Assembly: GCA_039090855.1 (NCBI GenBank)
Contig: CM077001.1
Location: 119,786,922 to 119,850,921, forward strand
DNA: 64,000 bases
Source: Macrothele yani
Taxonomy: Eukaryota; Arthropoda; Arachnida; Araneae; Macrothelidae
Direction: 5' to 3'
Position numbers and translations under genes: made by a program. Numbering within the stretch: the first letter of the stretch is position 1; each line of letters opens with the position of its first letter. The notes beneath the pieces are model-generated. The model was given only the letters and a program-made list of their open reading frames with translations. It made no database searches and was not told the DNA's origin. This document shows positions 19,298 to 30,019 of the stretch, one piece after another.

Positions 19298-20457
19298 CAC
19301 AGTCGAGTTACATTATTGTAAGCACCTCCTACTTTTGACGTCAACAGCCCGTAGCCAATGAAAGAAGGCAAGTGTCGTGAGTGGCTGGGAGGGTATACAA
19401 GGTGTGCTGTAGGCATTCTGAAAATATATCACTCGTTGCTGTTATGGATAAAAGAAGCGATTTTGCAGATTTACAAAAAGGGATGATTATCGGCTTTCGG
19501 GGCGGTGGCGATATTTCTGAAACAGCGCAGTTTGCGAACTGTTCGAGTGATGCTGTGGTTAAAGTGTGCCGTGATTGGAGAAATGCGCATAAGCGACGAG
19601 GAAACTTCGGAGCACCACGTGCCACTGATATGAGAGGTGACCGTCGGCTGCGAAGGTGCATGAGGGCCGATCGACACTCTACAGTGGAGCAACTCACTGG
19701 CCGAATGAGCCAGGGGGCTACCGGAATTGTGTTTAAAACGCCAGTTCAGCGAACCCTGCTGCGTATGTTGCTCCTCGCCGCACCTTTGCTAAGGAAGGTA
19801 CATCATTTTCACGGAAGTATCGGAATCGGACCTCCTCTGAATGGCAAAGGATTGCCTTCTTCAATGAGTCACGTTTTCTGCTTCATCGAACGGATGGACG
19901 TTGGGGTATAAGGCGAGAAATGTCGGAGAACAAAAACTCTTCAACCATTGCCGGAAGAACTGAAGCTGGTGGGGGCAGCATAATGATCTGGAGAATGTTT
20001 TCGTGGCATTCTCTGGATCCACTCATACCTGTGGAAGGCCCTATAGACCGAATTCGTTATGAATCCATCCTTGCAGACCACATACACCCATACATTCCGA
20101 TTGTCTTCCCTTGGTCGAATGGGATTTTCCAGTACGACAGTGCAAATGTCACACCGCTAGAAATGTCCGTGAGTGTTTGGAAGAGCACGATGAAGACTTT
20201 AACCTACTTCCCTGGCCCCCTAATTCTCCAGACTTAAACCCAACTGAGCATCTGTGTGACCACCTCGATCACGTTGTTCGCTCTCCACTCACCCTTCATC
20301 AGCTATCAGATGCACTGCAGTCAGCATGGCTCCACATACCTGTGAACACTTTCCAGCACCTTACTGAGTCACTCCCAGCCCGTCTAGCTGCTATCCGCGC
20401 CGCACACGGCGGTTACTCTGGATATTAGCTGGTGGTCACAATAATGTGAGTCGACCG
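19298..20457 (+). mobile_element. Tc1-like transposon (about 1160 bp)
   Basis: Left end near 19298 (CACAGTCGAGTTACATTATT) and right end near 20457 (inverse, CACAATAATGTGAGTCGACC) form imperfect inverted repeats, flanked by TA at 19296-19297 and 20458-20459. It encloses a transposase relic. Confidence 0.75.
19444..20428 (+). pseudogene. Tc1-like transposase pseudogene
   Basis: Starts at ATG 19444 (MDKRSDFADLQKGMIIGFRG), with a helix-turn-helix N-terminus, and ends in the family-typical AAHGGYSGY at 20428. The first frame runs to about 19911, the middle is read in the 19920-20237 frame (GGGSIMIWRMFSWHS), and the end in the 20111-20428 frame, so at least two frameshifts are present. The first catalytic block reads AFFNESRFLLHRTDG, with Asn where Asp is needed. 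The second reads FQYDSANVTPLE instead of a QQDNAPCH-type block, and SPDLNPTEHLCDHL keeps the Glu. Inactive. The tail VESLPARLAAIRAAHGG-like segment is typical of Tc1 ends. Confidence 0.85.
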
Positions 20458-20480
20458 TATATGTATGTATGTGTATGTAT

Positions 20481-20880
20481 AGTACTTGCATATGGAGCGA
20501 AGACATGGACCTTAACTAAAAGAGACATACAAAGACTGCAGAGAACTGAAAGGAGACTGGAGAGATGCATGCTTTTTGTAACCAGGTAGGATAAGAGGAA
20601 TTCGTGGATAAGGAAAATGACGAGATTGGAAGACAGCGTGATCAGAGTAAAATACCTGAAATGGCAATGGGCTAGGCATATTGCCGGAAGGACGGCTACC
20701 GATGGACAACCGAAATTTTAGACTGGATTTCAAGGAACAGGAAAAGACCCAGAAGAAGACCAAATGGGAGAAGGGTGCATCAAATTCGAAAGCATGCGCG
20801 AGTGACATGGAGAAGGTTGACCCCACGCAGACCGTTGGAAGAAACTTGGAGAGAATATGAAAAAAACACCAGGTAAATGT
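20481..20880 (+). pseudogene. RTE-like LINE 3' fragment (plus strand)
   Basis: Translation gives VLAYGAKTWTLTKRDIQRLQ, then WIRKMTRLEDSVIRVK and KWQWARHIAGR, matching the C-terminal region of the LINE at 32432-32890 (LTYGAETWTLAKRDIQRLQ, WQWAGHTARR). Stops and frameshifts are present. It is a 5'-truncated relic adjoining the Tc1 right end. The open frame on the other strand is a shadow. Confidence 0.8.
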
Positions 20881-20894
20881 CGTTCTAATTGTCA

Positions 20895-21375
20895 TAAAAT
20901 GACGTAAAAATCTTCTGTCTTACGCACGATCCAACAAAATTTGTCAAGCACTCAAACAATCGTGACTCCGAGCATGCTTTACACTTTAATCACTGTGTTT
21001 TAAAATGACAGGTTAAAAAATTTAAAAGGTGACATTAAAATTTGAGATCTTTCGAAAGCACTGTGCCTTCATCACCAAGAAATGAATATGCGCCGTTTTA
21101 GCAGATATCCAATGAGTTATACAACTTATTTCAATAATTTCAATAATTTTGAAATAAGTTATATAAATCATTGGATGTTTGCTAAAACGCCGCATATGTT
21201 CATTTCCTGATGATGGCTCCAAAGATCTCGAATTTTAATGTCATGTTTTAAAGTTTTTAACCTGTCATTTTTAAACATAGTACTTAAAGTGTAAAGTATG
21301 CTTAGAGTCACGATTGTTTGAGTGCTTGCCAAATTTTGTTGGATCGTACGTAAGACAGAAGATTTGGACGTCATT
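20895..21375. repeat. Large inverted repeat (~220-bp arms) with hammerhead-like core motifs
   Basis: The left arm (20895-21120) and right arm (21145-21375) are reverse complements over most of their length: AATCTTCTGTCTTACG, CAAGCACTCAAACAATCGTG and ATGACAGGTTAAAAA recur in both. Facing arms contain CTGATGATGG (near 21208) and, on the other strand, GGTGATGAAGGCACAGTGCT followed by TTCGAAAG (21050-21090). These resemble the CUGAUGA-stem-GAAA core of hammerhead ribozymes reported in Penelope-like elements. No reverse transcriptase is nearby. The right arm abuts the 'TACGCTTTCC' element at 21376. Confidence 0.65.
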
Positions 21376-21497
21376 TACGCTTTCCAACCGAAGGTTGAAG
21401 AAGCGTATATGCTCCAGATTTGTTCGTCTGTCTCTCTATCCTTCCTTCCGCACGATAACTCGCGTAAAAATGGTTCGATTTCGATTAAGTTTTAGTA

Positions 21498-23786
21498 CAG
21501 TAGACTCTCAGCTATCCGACTCCCGACTACTCGACATCCTGCCTATCCGACCAGCCAGAAAGAAAAAAAGTCACGCCGAGCAATTTTCCACCACGCGGCC
21601 GTGTACTATTGCGTAAAGTATTTGAAGGCGCTTACGCGCGCGTGAGTTACTAGACGCCAATTGATTCGTGTCGCGACAAGAAATGAACGTGTGCCTACTT
21701 GAACGTGTAGCAAGTGCTCCATCAGTCTGTATCCAGAAGTCAGTCTGTGCGATTCAGTCGTTCGTGGATTGTTAATTTATGTTATAAAGTGTGTAGGCAG
21801 TCCAGTGTATTGTTGGTGGCTTTTATTTTTAAGTGAAATATGGGGGACAAACGAAAGAAAGTGGTGGTAACTTTGGAAGAAAAACTGCAAGCAATAAAAC
21901 GAATGGATTCCGGTGAATCGGCAAAGAAAATTGCATTAGAGTTAGAAGTTGGAAAAACTACTGTGGGTGATTGCCGAAGAAATCGCGCAGAGATTGAAAA
22001 ATTTTGTTCTAAGCAAGCAAGTGGCAGCGCCGTGAAAGTTACAAAAACTTTGCAAAAAAGCAAACACGTGGAAGTTGAAGAGGCTTTATATCTGTGGAAT
22101 GAAAATGTGAAGGAGAAAGGAATGCCGGTTTCAGGCCTCTTGCTCCAAGAAAAAGCAATTCAGTTTAAAATACAGATCAAAGGAGACGATGGTGAATTTA
22201 CTGCCAGTGACGGGTGGCTTGATCGCTGGAAGAAACGTTTTGGTGTTCGACAGATGACGATTAGCGGTGAAGCTTTTTCTGCAAACAGTGACGCTGTCCC
22301 TGACTTTAAAAAACTCCTCTTTGACTTGCTTGATAAGGAAGGTATTTCCTGAGAACAATTGCACAACTGTGATGAGACGGGGTTGAATTACTAGATGCTG
22401 CCGTCTAAAACACTAGCGTCTAAACAGAAAAAGGCCACACCACGGTTCAAGAAGAATAAGGAACGCGTTACAGTTTTAGCTTGTAGTACCGCAACCCGAA
22501 ACCATAAGTTGAGACTGACCATGATTGGAAAATCTCGCAAGCCTAGATCTTTTAAAAAATTTTTAAAGATTTAAATTCTTTACCCTGTACTATACCCACC
22601 AAAACAAGGCGAGGATGAATGGAGAAATTTTCAAAAAATAGTTTGAACAGGAATTTGTGCCAAAAGTTGAGAAATATTTAGCTGAAAACAATTTACCAAG
22701 GAAAGCAATTCTAGTTTTTGATAACGCTCCTTCGCATTCAGCAAATGACCAATTAAAAAATATGGAGAGATAAAAGCTTCGTTTTTGCCTGCAAATGTTA
22801 CATCTGTATGTCAGCCAATGGATTAGGGAGTGCTGGAAGCTTTGAAAAAGAAATATCGACGTAGGCTACTAAGCAATATCATAGCGGCCACTGACAACAA
22901 TACAGAAGTTGCGGTCGCATTAAAGTCAGTTGATATGCTTGATGTTATCAGATGGCTGTCCGCCAGTGATAAGTGGGAAGAGGTAGAAGAGCAATGCGAT
23001 GTGGAAAATGAAACTGATAACACTGAGATTGTTTCGCTGTTAGAAAAAGTTCCCGGATGTGAGGAAGCTTCATTGAAAGACATCACAGAATGGATGGCAA
23101 ATGACAAAATCGAAGAAACTACAGACGAAGATATTGCAGCGATGGTGTTGAATGAAGAGTCGATTGAAGAGGAACAAGAATATGATGAACCCTCCGATCG
23201 TTTAACCCACTCCGAAGGCCTGAAGGTGATCGAGACAATGCTGGAGTATAATGGCCAACAACAAGAGGCAACACCAGCAGATAGCTTATGTTTACGTAAG
23301 TGAAAGGACATATCAGCAAGGAAATTAATGCAAGGAAAGAAGCATATCTGGATTACAGACTTTTTCAAGCCTTAGGCAATGTAGTTTTAGGTTATAATAT
23401 TTTGGTTTATATTAACAGCAGATTTGACTAAAAACTTTCTTTTAAATGAAAACTCATAGTAAAAGTTATTCAACTTCTTGTTCATTACACATTTCGTTTC
23501 GTTCTTCAAATAAATGTTTCGTGAAAGGTACGTACGCATTTTTATTTCGTTCCCTTCTAATTCAGTAATTATTGTACGTCGTAAATAAGTTGGACAAATT
23601 AATATGACGTAAGTCTCTAAACAGCAACAAGTACCTACGTACATACTGTACATTACGTTCAACGTAATAGGGTAGCGGTCACTAACTTTGCAGGGGCTGA
23701 TATGCCTGTGGCTCTGGCGTATCCGACTTTTTTGCTATCCGACCCGGCCGACCGCTACATTAGGTCGGATAGCCGAGAGTCTACTG
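21498..23786 (+). mobile_element. Tigger (pogo-family) DNA transposon, 2289 bp
   Basis: Inverted repeats of 23 bp (one mismatch) begin CAGTAGACTCTC at 21498 and end in the inverse at 23786; TA duplications lie at 21496-21497 and 23787-23788. The target is a unit of the 'TACGCTTTCC' element. It encodes a broken CENP-B/Tigger-type transposase. Confidence 0.95.
21840..23303 (+). pseudogene. Tigger transposase pseudogene (CENP-B/DDE_1 type)
   Basis: Pogo-family transposase of the CENP-B/jerky-like group, which binds the terminal repeats and catalyses transposition. It starts at ATG 21840 (MGDKRKKVVVTLEEKLQAIK). Residues ~1-60 form a psq-type helix-turn-helix (SAKKIALELEVGKTTVGDCR) and ~70-140 a CENP-B-type second DNA-binding domain (WLDRWKKRFGVRQ). 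The frame hits TGA at 22350-22352 and TAG soon after CDETGLNY, which holds the first catalytic Asp. Downstream FDNAPSHSAND (second Asp) and FLPANVTSVCQPMD (third Asp) are readable with frameshifts, and the acidic C-terminus stays open at 22830-23303. All three catalytic residues survive, but several stops and shifts inactivate it. Confidence 0.93.
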
Positions 23787-24282
23787 TATGTGGTAGGGGA
23801 CAACCTGAGTACGAGCCCTATTGAAGGTAGGCGAAACGCGGTCAAATTTCAGGACATAGTAGCGGGATCCATTCCATTGCCTTTATGCGTCATAGCTTAC
23901 GTAAAAATGCTTCCATTGCGACAAAACTTTAAAATGTTGTTCCGGAGCTATACTTAACCGGTTCTGTTGAATATCATCGAAATGGGGTCAAAGGTCAGGA
24001 CACAGGAGCGAAATATATTCCACAGCCATTATCCTCATAACTTGAATCAAAATGTTTCCATTGAGACAAAACATTAGTATGTTGTTCCGGAGGTATACTG
24101 AACCGGTTATGTTTAATATAATCGAAATGCGGTCAAAGGTCAGGACACAGGAGCGAGATTTATTCCACAGCCATTATCCTCAAAATTTGAGTAAGTATTT
24201 CTGGTATGTTGGAAAGCGTATCATAATCAATGCATTGCATGATTTTACTAACTTGTTTTATTTATACACTTGTAGAGACCAT

Positions 24283-24330
24283 GCAGCAGTGGAGTGTCAA
24301 TGGTTGACAATGATGATGATATGTATGTAT
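24283..24330 (+). repeat. Extreme 3' end of the RTE-like LINE
   Basis: About 45 bases (GCAGCAGTGGAGTG, TCAATGGTTGACAATGATGA) match the last codons, stop and ATG-repeat tail of the LINE at 32409-32460. This is a severely 5'-truncated insertion, next to a short (ATGT)n tract. Confidence 0.6.
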
Positions 24331-25470
24331 GTATGTATTCGTTTCGTAGTAATACGCTGCAATTTTTAGAATAATTTTCAAGGTATTATTTCTAGTGTTT
24401 CTGTATCGGAAAAAAAATCCTAGGAGTGAGCCGTCTCAATTTTGTGTGCTCCGCGTTTTCTCTATGTTTCTAATGCATAATGTTCCCATCTTGAAGTTCC
24501 AGAATATAATTATTTCATTTCATCTTTTGCATAAATGGTATTGTGACGAATGTGGGTATTCACTCATGCTGCCAATCGGAAAACTGTTCATCAGTAAAGC
24601 TGTAAATGTAAAACAGCTTTGCTTATAAACAGTTTAGATTTCCATGTATAAATCTGTAGCTGTAAATACATGAAAATACTTTATCGTGTTCTTCTCAGTG
24701 TTTTACGAAAAAGGATTTTACTGAATCGACCTCTTTTACGAGCTGAAATGTTCTTTATGCAGAGAGGTGAACAAATAGACAAGGAATAATATAAACACAT
24801 TAAATTTAGCAATAGGTTTGTACGAGCATGTAAACTCGTGTTAGAGAGGGTGGAGTCCTATAACCAGGGTTCGTTGGCTTCGTGAAGAACAAAAAAAATG
24901 AAACGCTTTTATCATCTGTGCAATTAAGACCTGTGTTTCGCTTCGTTAGCCTGCATACGTGACCGTAATTCACGATCGTGACTTTAGATATTGCGAAACA
25001 AATGTACGAACAAACATTTGTAAAATCTGCACACCTCTGGACAAAGGAAAATATGGAATGTTATGTATTTGTGAGCAACGCGAACTTTTCTTTGCCTATC
25101 TATATTAACACGTATGGAATATAAGGAACTAAAACTAATAACCAAAAATTTCTAGTGCAATCATCGGGGGCGCACAAAGTGAAGAACCATTTAAGAAAAA
25201 TTATGCGGATATGCAGTAGCGATAATCAGATGTACATAAGAACAATTTTATTAAAATAGCTTTTCGCTAACTGTGGGGCTCATATCAGCTTCTACATCAC
25301 TCGAACCTAAATTATTGGTAAATTATTAAAAGTCCCAATTTTTTTTCAACTCAATAAATTAGTCTTTAAAACAAGTTTTTCCGTTCTTGATACATCGATA
25401 CTTAGTTCTGCAAATCATCATTCTGCATGTCAGCTAGAGCCCTACTGTACTTTGTTTTCTTCCTTTCGAG
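24330..25470. other. No recognised feature (AT-rich)
   Basis: No gene, terminal repeats or structural RNA recognised on either strand; only short spurious frames. Confidence 0.45.
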
Positions 25471-25479
25471 ATTTTTTTG

Positions 25480-25691
25480 TTTTTCGATTTGAGGGTTAAC
25501 GATCTCCATAGGCAACTCGATGTGCTATAAGCAGTCATCCGTACCTATGGGGCCAATGGTCCCAGGGAAGGGTGAGAACCGGCTCCGTAGAACAAACGCA
25601 ACATCCATGCCTCACCGGAAATTCGAACCCTGACCCGTTTCGGATGAATGGTCCGAGGCCAATGCTTAAACCACAGCTCCACCGGGGCTGC
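25480..25691 (-). repeat. SINE-1 copy that borders the satellite
   Basis: Complete antisense SINE: T-rich tail, TTAACGATCTCCATAGGCAA, the CCAGGGAAGGGTGAGA body, B box antisense AAATTCGAACCCTGA, and head GAATGGTCCGAGGCCAATGC to CACCGGGGCTGCCC. The tandem array at 25692-26955 begins directly at its 5' end and is made of its head sequence. Confidence 0.85.
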
Positions 25692-26955
25692 CCTTTTGAG
25701 ATTACAAGTCCCCATCTCGGATGAATGGTCAGAGGCCAATGCTTAGACCACTGGGACGGCTCTTTTTAGATAACAAGCTCCCATCTCGGATGAATGGTCA
25801 GAAGCCAATGCTCCACTGGGGTGGCCCTTTTGAGATTACAAGTCCCCATCTCGGATGAATGGTCAGAGGCCAATGCTTAGACCACTGGGGCGGCTCTTTT
25901 TAGATAACAAGCTCCCATCTCGGATGAATGGTCACAGGCCAATGCTTAGGTCAATGCTCCATTGGGGTGGTACTTTTGAGATTACAAGTCCCCGTCTCGG
26001 ATGAATGGTCACAGGCCAGTGCTTAGACCACTGCTCCACCGGTGTGGCCCTTTTGAGATTACAAGTCCCCATCTCGGATGAATGGTCAGAGGCCAATGCT
26101 TAGACCACTGGGGCGGCTCTTTTTAGATAACAAGCTCCCATCTCGGATGAATGGTCAGAAGCCAATGCTCCACTGGGGTGGCCCTTTTGAAATTACAAGT
26201 CCCCATCTCGGATGAATGGTCAGAGGCCAATGCTTAGACCACTGGGACGGCTCTTTTTAGATAACAAACTCCCATCTCGGATGAATGGTCAGAAGCCAAT
26301 GCTCCACTAGGGTGGCCCTTTTGAGATTACAAGTCCCCATCTCGGATGAATGGTCAGAGGCCAATGCTTAGACCACTGGGACGGCTCTTTTTAGATAACA
26401 AGCTCCCATCTCGGATGAATGGTCAGAAGCCAATGCTCCACTGGGGTGGCCCTTTTGAGATTACAAGTCCCCATCTCGGTTGAATGGTCAGAGGCCAATG
26501 CTTAGACCACTGGGGCGGCTCTTTTTAGATAACAAGCTCCCATCTCGGATGAATGGTCAGAAGCCAATGCTCCACTGGGGTGGCCCTTTTGAGATTACAA
26601 GTCCCAATCTCTGATGAATGGTCAGAGGCCAATGCTTAGACCACTGAGGCGGCTCTTTTTAAATAACAAGCTCCCATCTCGGATGAATGGTCAGAAGCCA
26701 ATGCTCCACTAGGGTGGCCCTTTTGAGATTACAAGTCCCCATCTCGGATGAATGGTCAGAGGCCAATGCTTAGACCACTGGGGCGGCTCTTTTTAGATAA
26801 CAAGCTCCCATCTCGGATGAATGGTCACAGGCCAATGCTTAGGTCAATGCTCCATTGGGGTGGTACTTTTGAGATTACAAGTCCCCGTCTCGGATGAATG
26901 GTCACAGGCCAGTGCTTAGACCACTGCTCCACCGGTGTGGCCCTTTTGAGATTAC
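25692..26955 (-). repeat. Satellite derived from the SINE-1 tRNA-like head, ~134-bp dimeric unit
   Basis: About nine dimers alternate two related ~65-70-bp monomers, one starting TTTTGAGATTACAAGTCCC, the other TTTTTAGATAACAAGCTCCC. Each carries ATCTCGGATGAATGGTCAGA and GCCAATGC, the antisense head of SINE-1. Starts of the first monomer type recur near 25700, 25834, 26190, 26324 and 26459. A divergent block (GTACTTTTGAGATTACAAGT to CACCGGTGTGGCCC) at ~25918-26060 reappears almost unchanged at ~26818-26960, exactly 900 bases later, which shows a higher-order duplication. Short frames inside are meaningless. Confidence 0.9.
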
Positions 26956-26959
26956 TAAG

Positions 26960-27335
26960 TCCCGTCCGCACTAGATAACAGATCATCAATTTGAAAGGGG
27001 ACTTATTTATCTCAGAAAAATTTTGTACGTTATACATCTTGAACTGAGGTGGGTGGTTCACACTTTCAGAAACACTCGAACGATAAAACCCGTTCAGATG
27101 TTGTGCTAAATATCGTTTTCAATTGATACATTCCCCAAAGGCTTAGTTTGGTTATGTAATTCAGTGATTCACGAATCACATTTTTGACGGCCATTTAGGA
27201 ATCTTGTACGCGGTACTGGCGAAATCTGTCCATCGCTATACTGTGCAAAGAGGAGTTTTCGGCAATTAACTTTTAAAAATACATATGCTACGCACATGCA
27301 CGATTTAAGGAACAGTTCGCGTAAGGATGATACAT
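26960..27335. other. No recognised feature
   Basis: Nothing beyond an array-edge remnant near 26960. Confidence 0.45.
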
Positions 27336-27339
27336 ATCA

Positions 27340-27572
27340 ATGTTGGCCCTTCCTTTATTTGTTTGGTTGTTAGTTGCTTTGTTTCGTCATTTGACCACCA
27401 GCCTGATCACCTCTATCAGCTGTAAGCAGTCACCTGTCCCTAATTTATGGCCACTAGTCTCAGGGAAGGGTGAGAGCCAGTGCCATAAGTCAAGCCTCAT
27501 CCGGGACTTGAACCCAGGGCAACTTAGACGAGGAATCAGAAGGCAGCGCTTAGGCAACTGTACCATCTTGGC
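27340..27572 (-). repeat. SINE-1, diverged copy
   Basis: Antisense body AGCAGTCACCTGTCCCTAAT, CAGGGAAGGGTGAGAGCCAG, B-box region GGGACTTGAACCCAGGGC, and a diverged head ending ACCATCTTGGCGGTT. Confidence 0.75.
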
Positions 27573-27610
27573 GGTTAATAATGGTTCAGTTCGCATATTT
27601 TGATCCTTTA

Positions 27611-28560
27611 CAAGTAATACTCGGTTTACGCCGGGGTTAGGTTTCTGAGATTTCCGACTTAATATTAAGCGGCGTAACTTGAAGAAAAATGTGATGAGAA
27701 CATATGTTAGTAGGTGGCATATTCGGAAAATAAGTACCGTTTGCGAATATTTTTGCTGCAGCGCTACGGTTTTGATATTGCACATGCGCGCTGACTTCCC
27801 TCACTTGTGGGCAAGCCACAGACGCCATTAATAGAGCATCAGATCGTGTTCGCCTGTTGTTCTGTGCGTTTAACGAGTTTGAGAAGATCGAGCGGTCCGC
27901 CCACCGACTGCGAGCTAAGGTCCGTAACTCGATTTTTTGAATGCAAGAAATGTGAAACCTGCTGACATTCATCGTCAGATTTGTGAGGCCTACTGTCAAA
28001 TTGCTATGAGTGACGCAATAGGGAGGCAAAATAAATACAAAAGACCAAATAACTGGGTTTTGTAATACAAAACGCAAACACAATTTTTCTTCAACACAAA
28101 ATACTTAAAAAGTGTTTTCTTTTATTAAACTTACGTACTGGAAAATTTTATAATATTTAGGGAAATAACGTTTAAGGAAAAGAAAGAAAATGTGTTGCTT
28201 TAAAAAGAGTAGATGTCTGTTTGGTGTTCGTATTTTCTGATAGTAAGTTACAGTACGGCTGTAGAACTGTCTCAATTCCTCTCTTAACCATTGAGCTCCT
28301 TTCCCAGTTGGCGTCTTTGCTACAGAAAATCTCACATCCCTTATTAGTAAGAGCAATAGCCTCTTGTATTGATTTCACTGTTAGTGCCCTCACCGGCATT
28401 GCAGTCAGCTTCACTTTTCTCTGTCTCATCTTTAAACAGTTTTTCAGCTAGGTCTTGATCTTGCGTTGAAAGTTCTTCACCATGACCTTCAAGGAGCTCA
28501 TTTATATCACCAACTTCTGCATCATTTAGTTCTATTTCGAAAATGAAAAACAATTTTTCG
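27611..28560 (-). pseudogene. Truncated Tigger-like element, C-terminal part only
   Basis: A pogo/Tigger-type end, CAAGTAATACTCGGTTTACG (27611, preceded by TA), marks the left terminus. On the minus strand between ~28556 and 28120 the frames DINELLEGHGEELS and DLAEKLFKDE, then CEIFCSKDANWERSSM and VKRGIETVLQPYCNLL, match the acidic C-terminal tail of Tigger transposases, in more than one frame. The HTH and catalytic regions are absent, and similarity ends abruptly at ~28556, so this is a 3' fragment. The 27650-28100 stretch would be its 3' untranslated part. It is a different family from the Tigger at 21498 (different ends). Confidence 0.6.
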
Positions 28561-28795
28561 GTTGCTATGTGTTTCTGGAACGTGGAAAGAGCTATGTATT
28601 TATTTAGTTATTTATTTATTTAGTTCTATTTCCTTTGCTATCTCTGTCACATTCTCTGTTCTTAACACAAGGGTAGTGTCGTGTGTTAAGTTTTGTTTTA
28701 CAACCACTTGTTAAGTTTTTGCTTCTTGTTATGTTGTTAGTTCGCAGCAACCATTTGATTAATGCTTTTTTGTATCTATAAACCATCCATATATA

Positions 28796-30013
28796 CACTA
28801 TCTACCAACAAGTAATTGGACACCCCTGCAATCGACGATATCTGCGGTCCTGATACACGTCACGGCCGCCACCGTTAAATATCGTGTGGGAAACAACAAC
28901 GCAACCAGTCGCATGCAAGATGCCACGCAGTTCGGAGCTCTCTGATTTCGAGAAAGGTGTAATCGTCGGGTATCACAGAAATAGCCGATCCATACGTGAC
29001 ATATCCAGCTAGTTGAAGTACCCAAAATCGACAGTGGCCTACGTGATTGGCAAGTGGAAGATGAGAGGTGACTGTCGGAATGTGCCCCGACCCGGCAGAC
29101 CCACAAAACTGAGAGTTAGAGACCAACGGGTGCTGGCCAGAGAAATTCGGAAGAACCGCACTAAATCGATGGGCCACATCCGCGAGGAGTTTCAACAGGC
29201 ATTCGGGAGTGTTCTTTCGATGAATACCATCTGTAAGGAAGCTCATCTGCTCGGTTATCATGGACGTGCTGCCGCCCACAAGCCTTTGATCACCAAGTCC
29301 AATAGCGCTGCTCGGCTAACGTGGTGCAAAGAACTTCTACAGTGGACCGTTGAACAGTGGAAACAGGTTCTCTGGAGCGACGAATCAGGGTTCACCCTCT
29401 ACCATTCGGATGACAGGGTCTGGGTTTGGCGTCTGCCTGGAGAACGCCTCCTGCCGGAATGTATTGTTCCAACTGTTAAGTTCGGCGGCGGTGGAATTAT
29501 ACTATGGGGGTGTTTCTCCTGGTATAGCACGGTACCCTTGGTCGCAATTCCTGGTAGACTCAACGCCGAGACCTATTGCACCATTTTGGATGACCATGCA
29601 CTTCCTACGTTGTGGCAGTTTTACGGGGTGGACCCATGTTACTTTCAGGATGACAATGCCACCTGTCATGTTGCGAGGTCCACCATGGCTGGGTATGGTG
29701 ACAATGGGGTTAATCGAATGGACTGGACTGCGCAGAGTCCGGACCTTAACCCTATCGAGCACCTCTGGGACGAGTTGGAGCGTCGATTTAAGGGGTGCTC
29801 ACACCGTCCGAAATCGGTGAAGGAACTGACCTGTCTTCTCTAAGCCGAGTGGAAGAAAATACCGCTAGCCGTCGTACAACGCCTGGTTGAGAGTATGCCC
29901 CGGAGGGTCGCAGCTGTAATCACCGTTTGTGGAGGCTCCACCAACTATTGAAGGAGAATAAACTTCGTTTCCCTTTGCTATCACAGGTATCCAATTACTT
30001 GTTGGTAGATAGT
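28796..30013 (+). mobile_element. Tc1-like transposon, best-preserved copy (1218 bp)
   Basis: Inverted repeats begin CACTATCTACCAACAAGTAA at 28796, with the exact inverse at 30013 (28 of 29 positions match), flanked by TA (28794-28795 and 30014-30015). High end identity and an almost continuous transposase frame suggest a fairly recent insertion. Confidence 0.95.
28920..29951 (+). pseudogene. Tc1-like transposase with two nonsense codons, otherwise intact
   Basis: A 343-residue DD34E transposase frame from ATG 28920 (MPRSSELSDFEKGVIVGYH) to TGA 29951 (CGGSTNY end), the usual Tc1 length. No frameshift is seen. Two stops interrupt it: TAG at 29010-29012 (codon 31) and TAA at 29841-29843 (codon 308). 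The N-terminal helix-turn-helix halves cover ~10-110, with a GRPTKL linker between them. Catalytic Asp 1 is in VLWSDESGF and Asp 2 in [11 protein letters not shown]. The Glu in [13 protein letters not shown] lies exactly 34 residues after Asp 2. VESMPRRVAAVI ends the protein. An internal start after codon 31 would lack part of the DNA-binding domain. Inferred inactive. Confidence 0.92.
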
Positions 30014-30019
30014 GTATGT

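Larger units (their letters stand above)
21376..24250 (+). repeat. 'TACGCTTTCC' repeat element, copy 2, split by Tigger
   Basis: Same start (TACGCTTTCCAACC) and same 3' region (GTTGGAAAGCGTATCATAAT, CATTGCATGATTTTACTAAC) as 951-2555. After removing the Tigger (21498-23786) it has three ~145-bp units in ~590 bp, against six in copy 1, so unit number varies. The sequence on either side of the Tigger (GATTAAGTTTTAG then TATGTGGTAGGGGACAACC) rejoins to match an uninterrupted unit. Confidence 0.75.
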
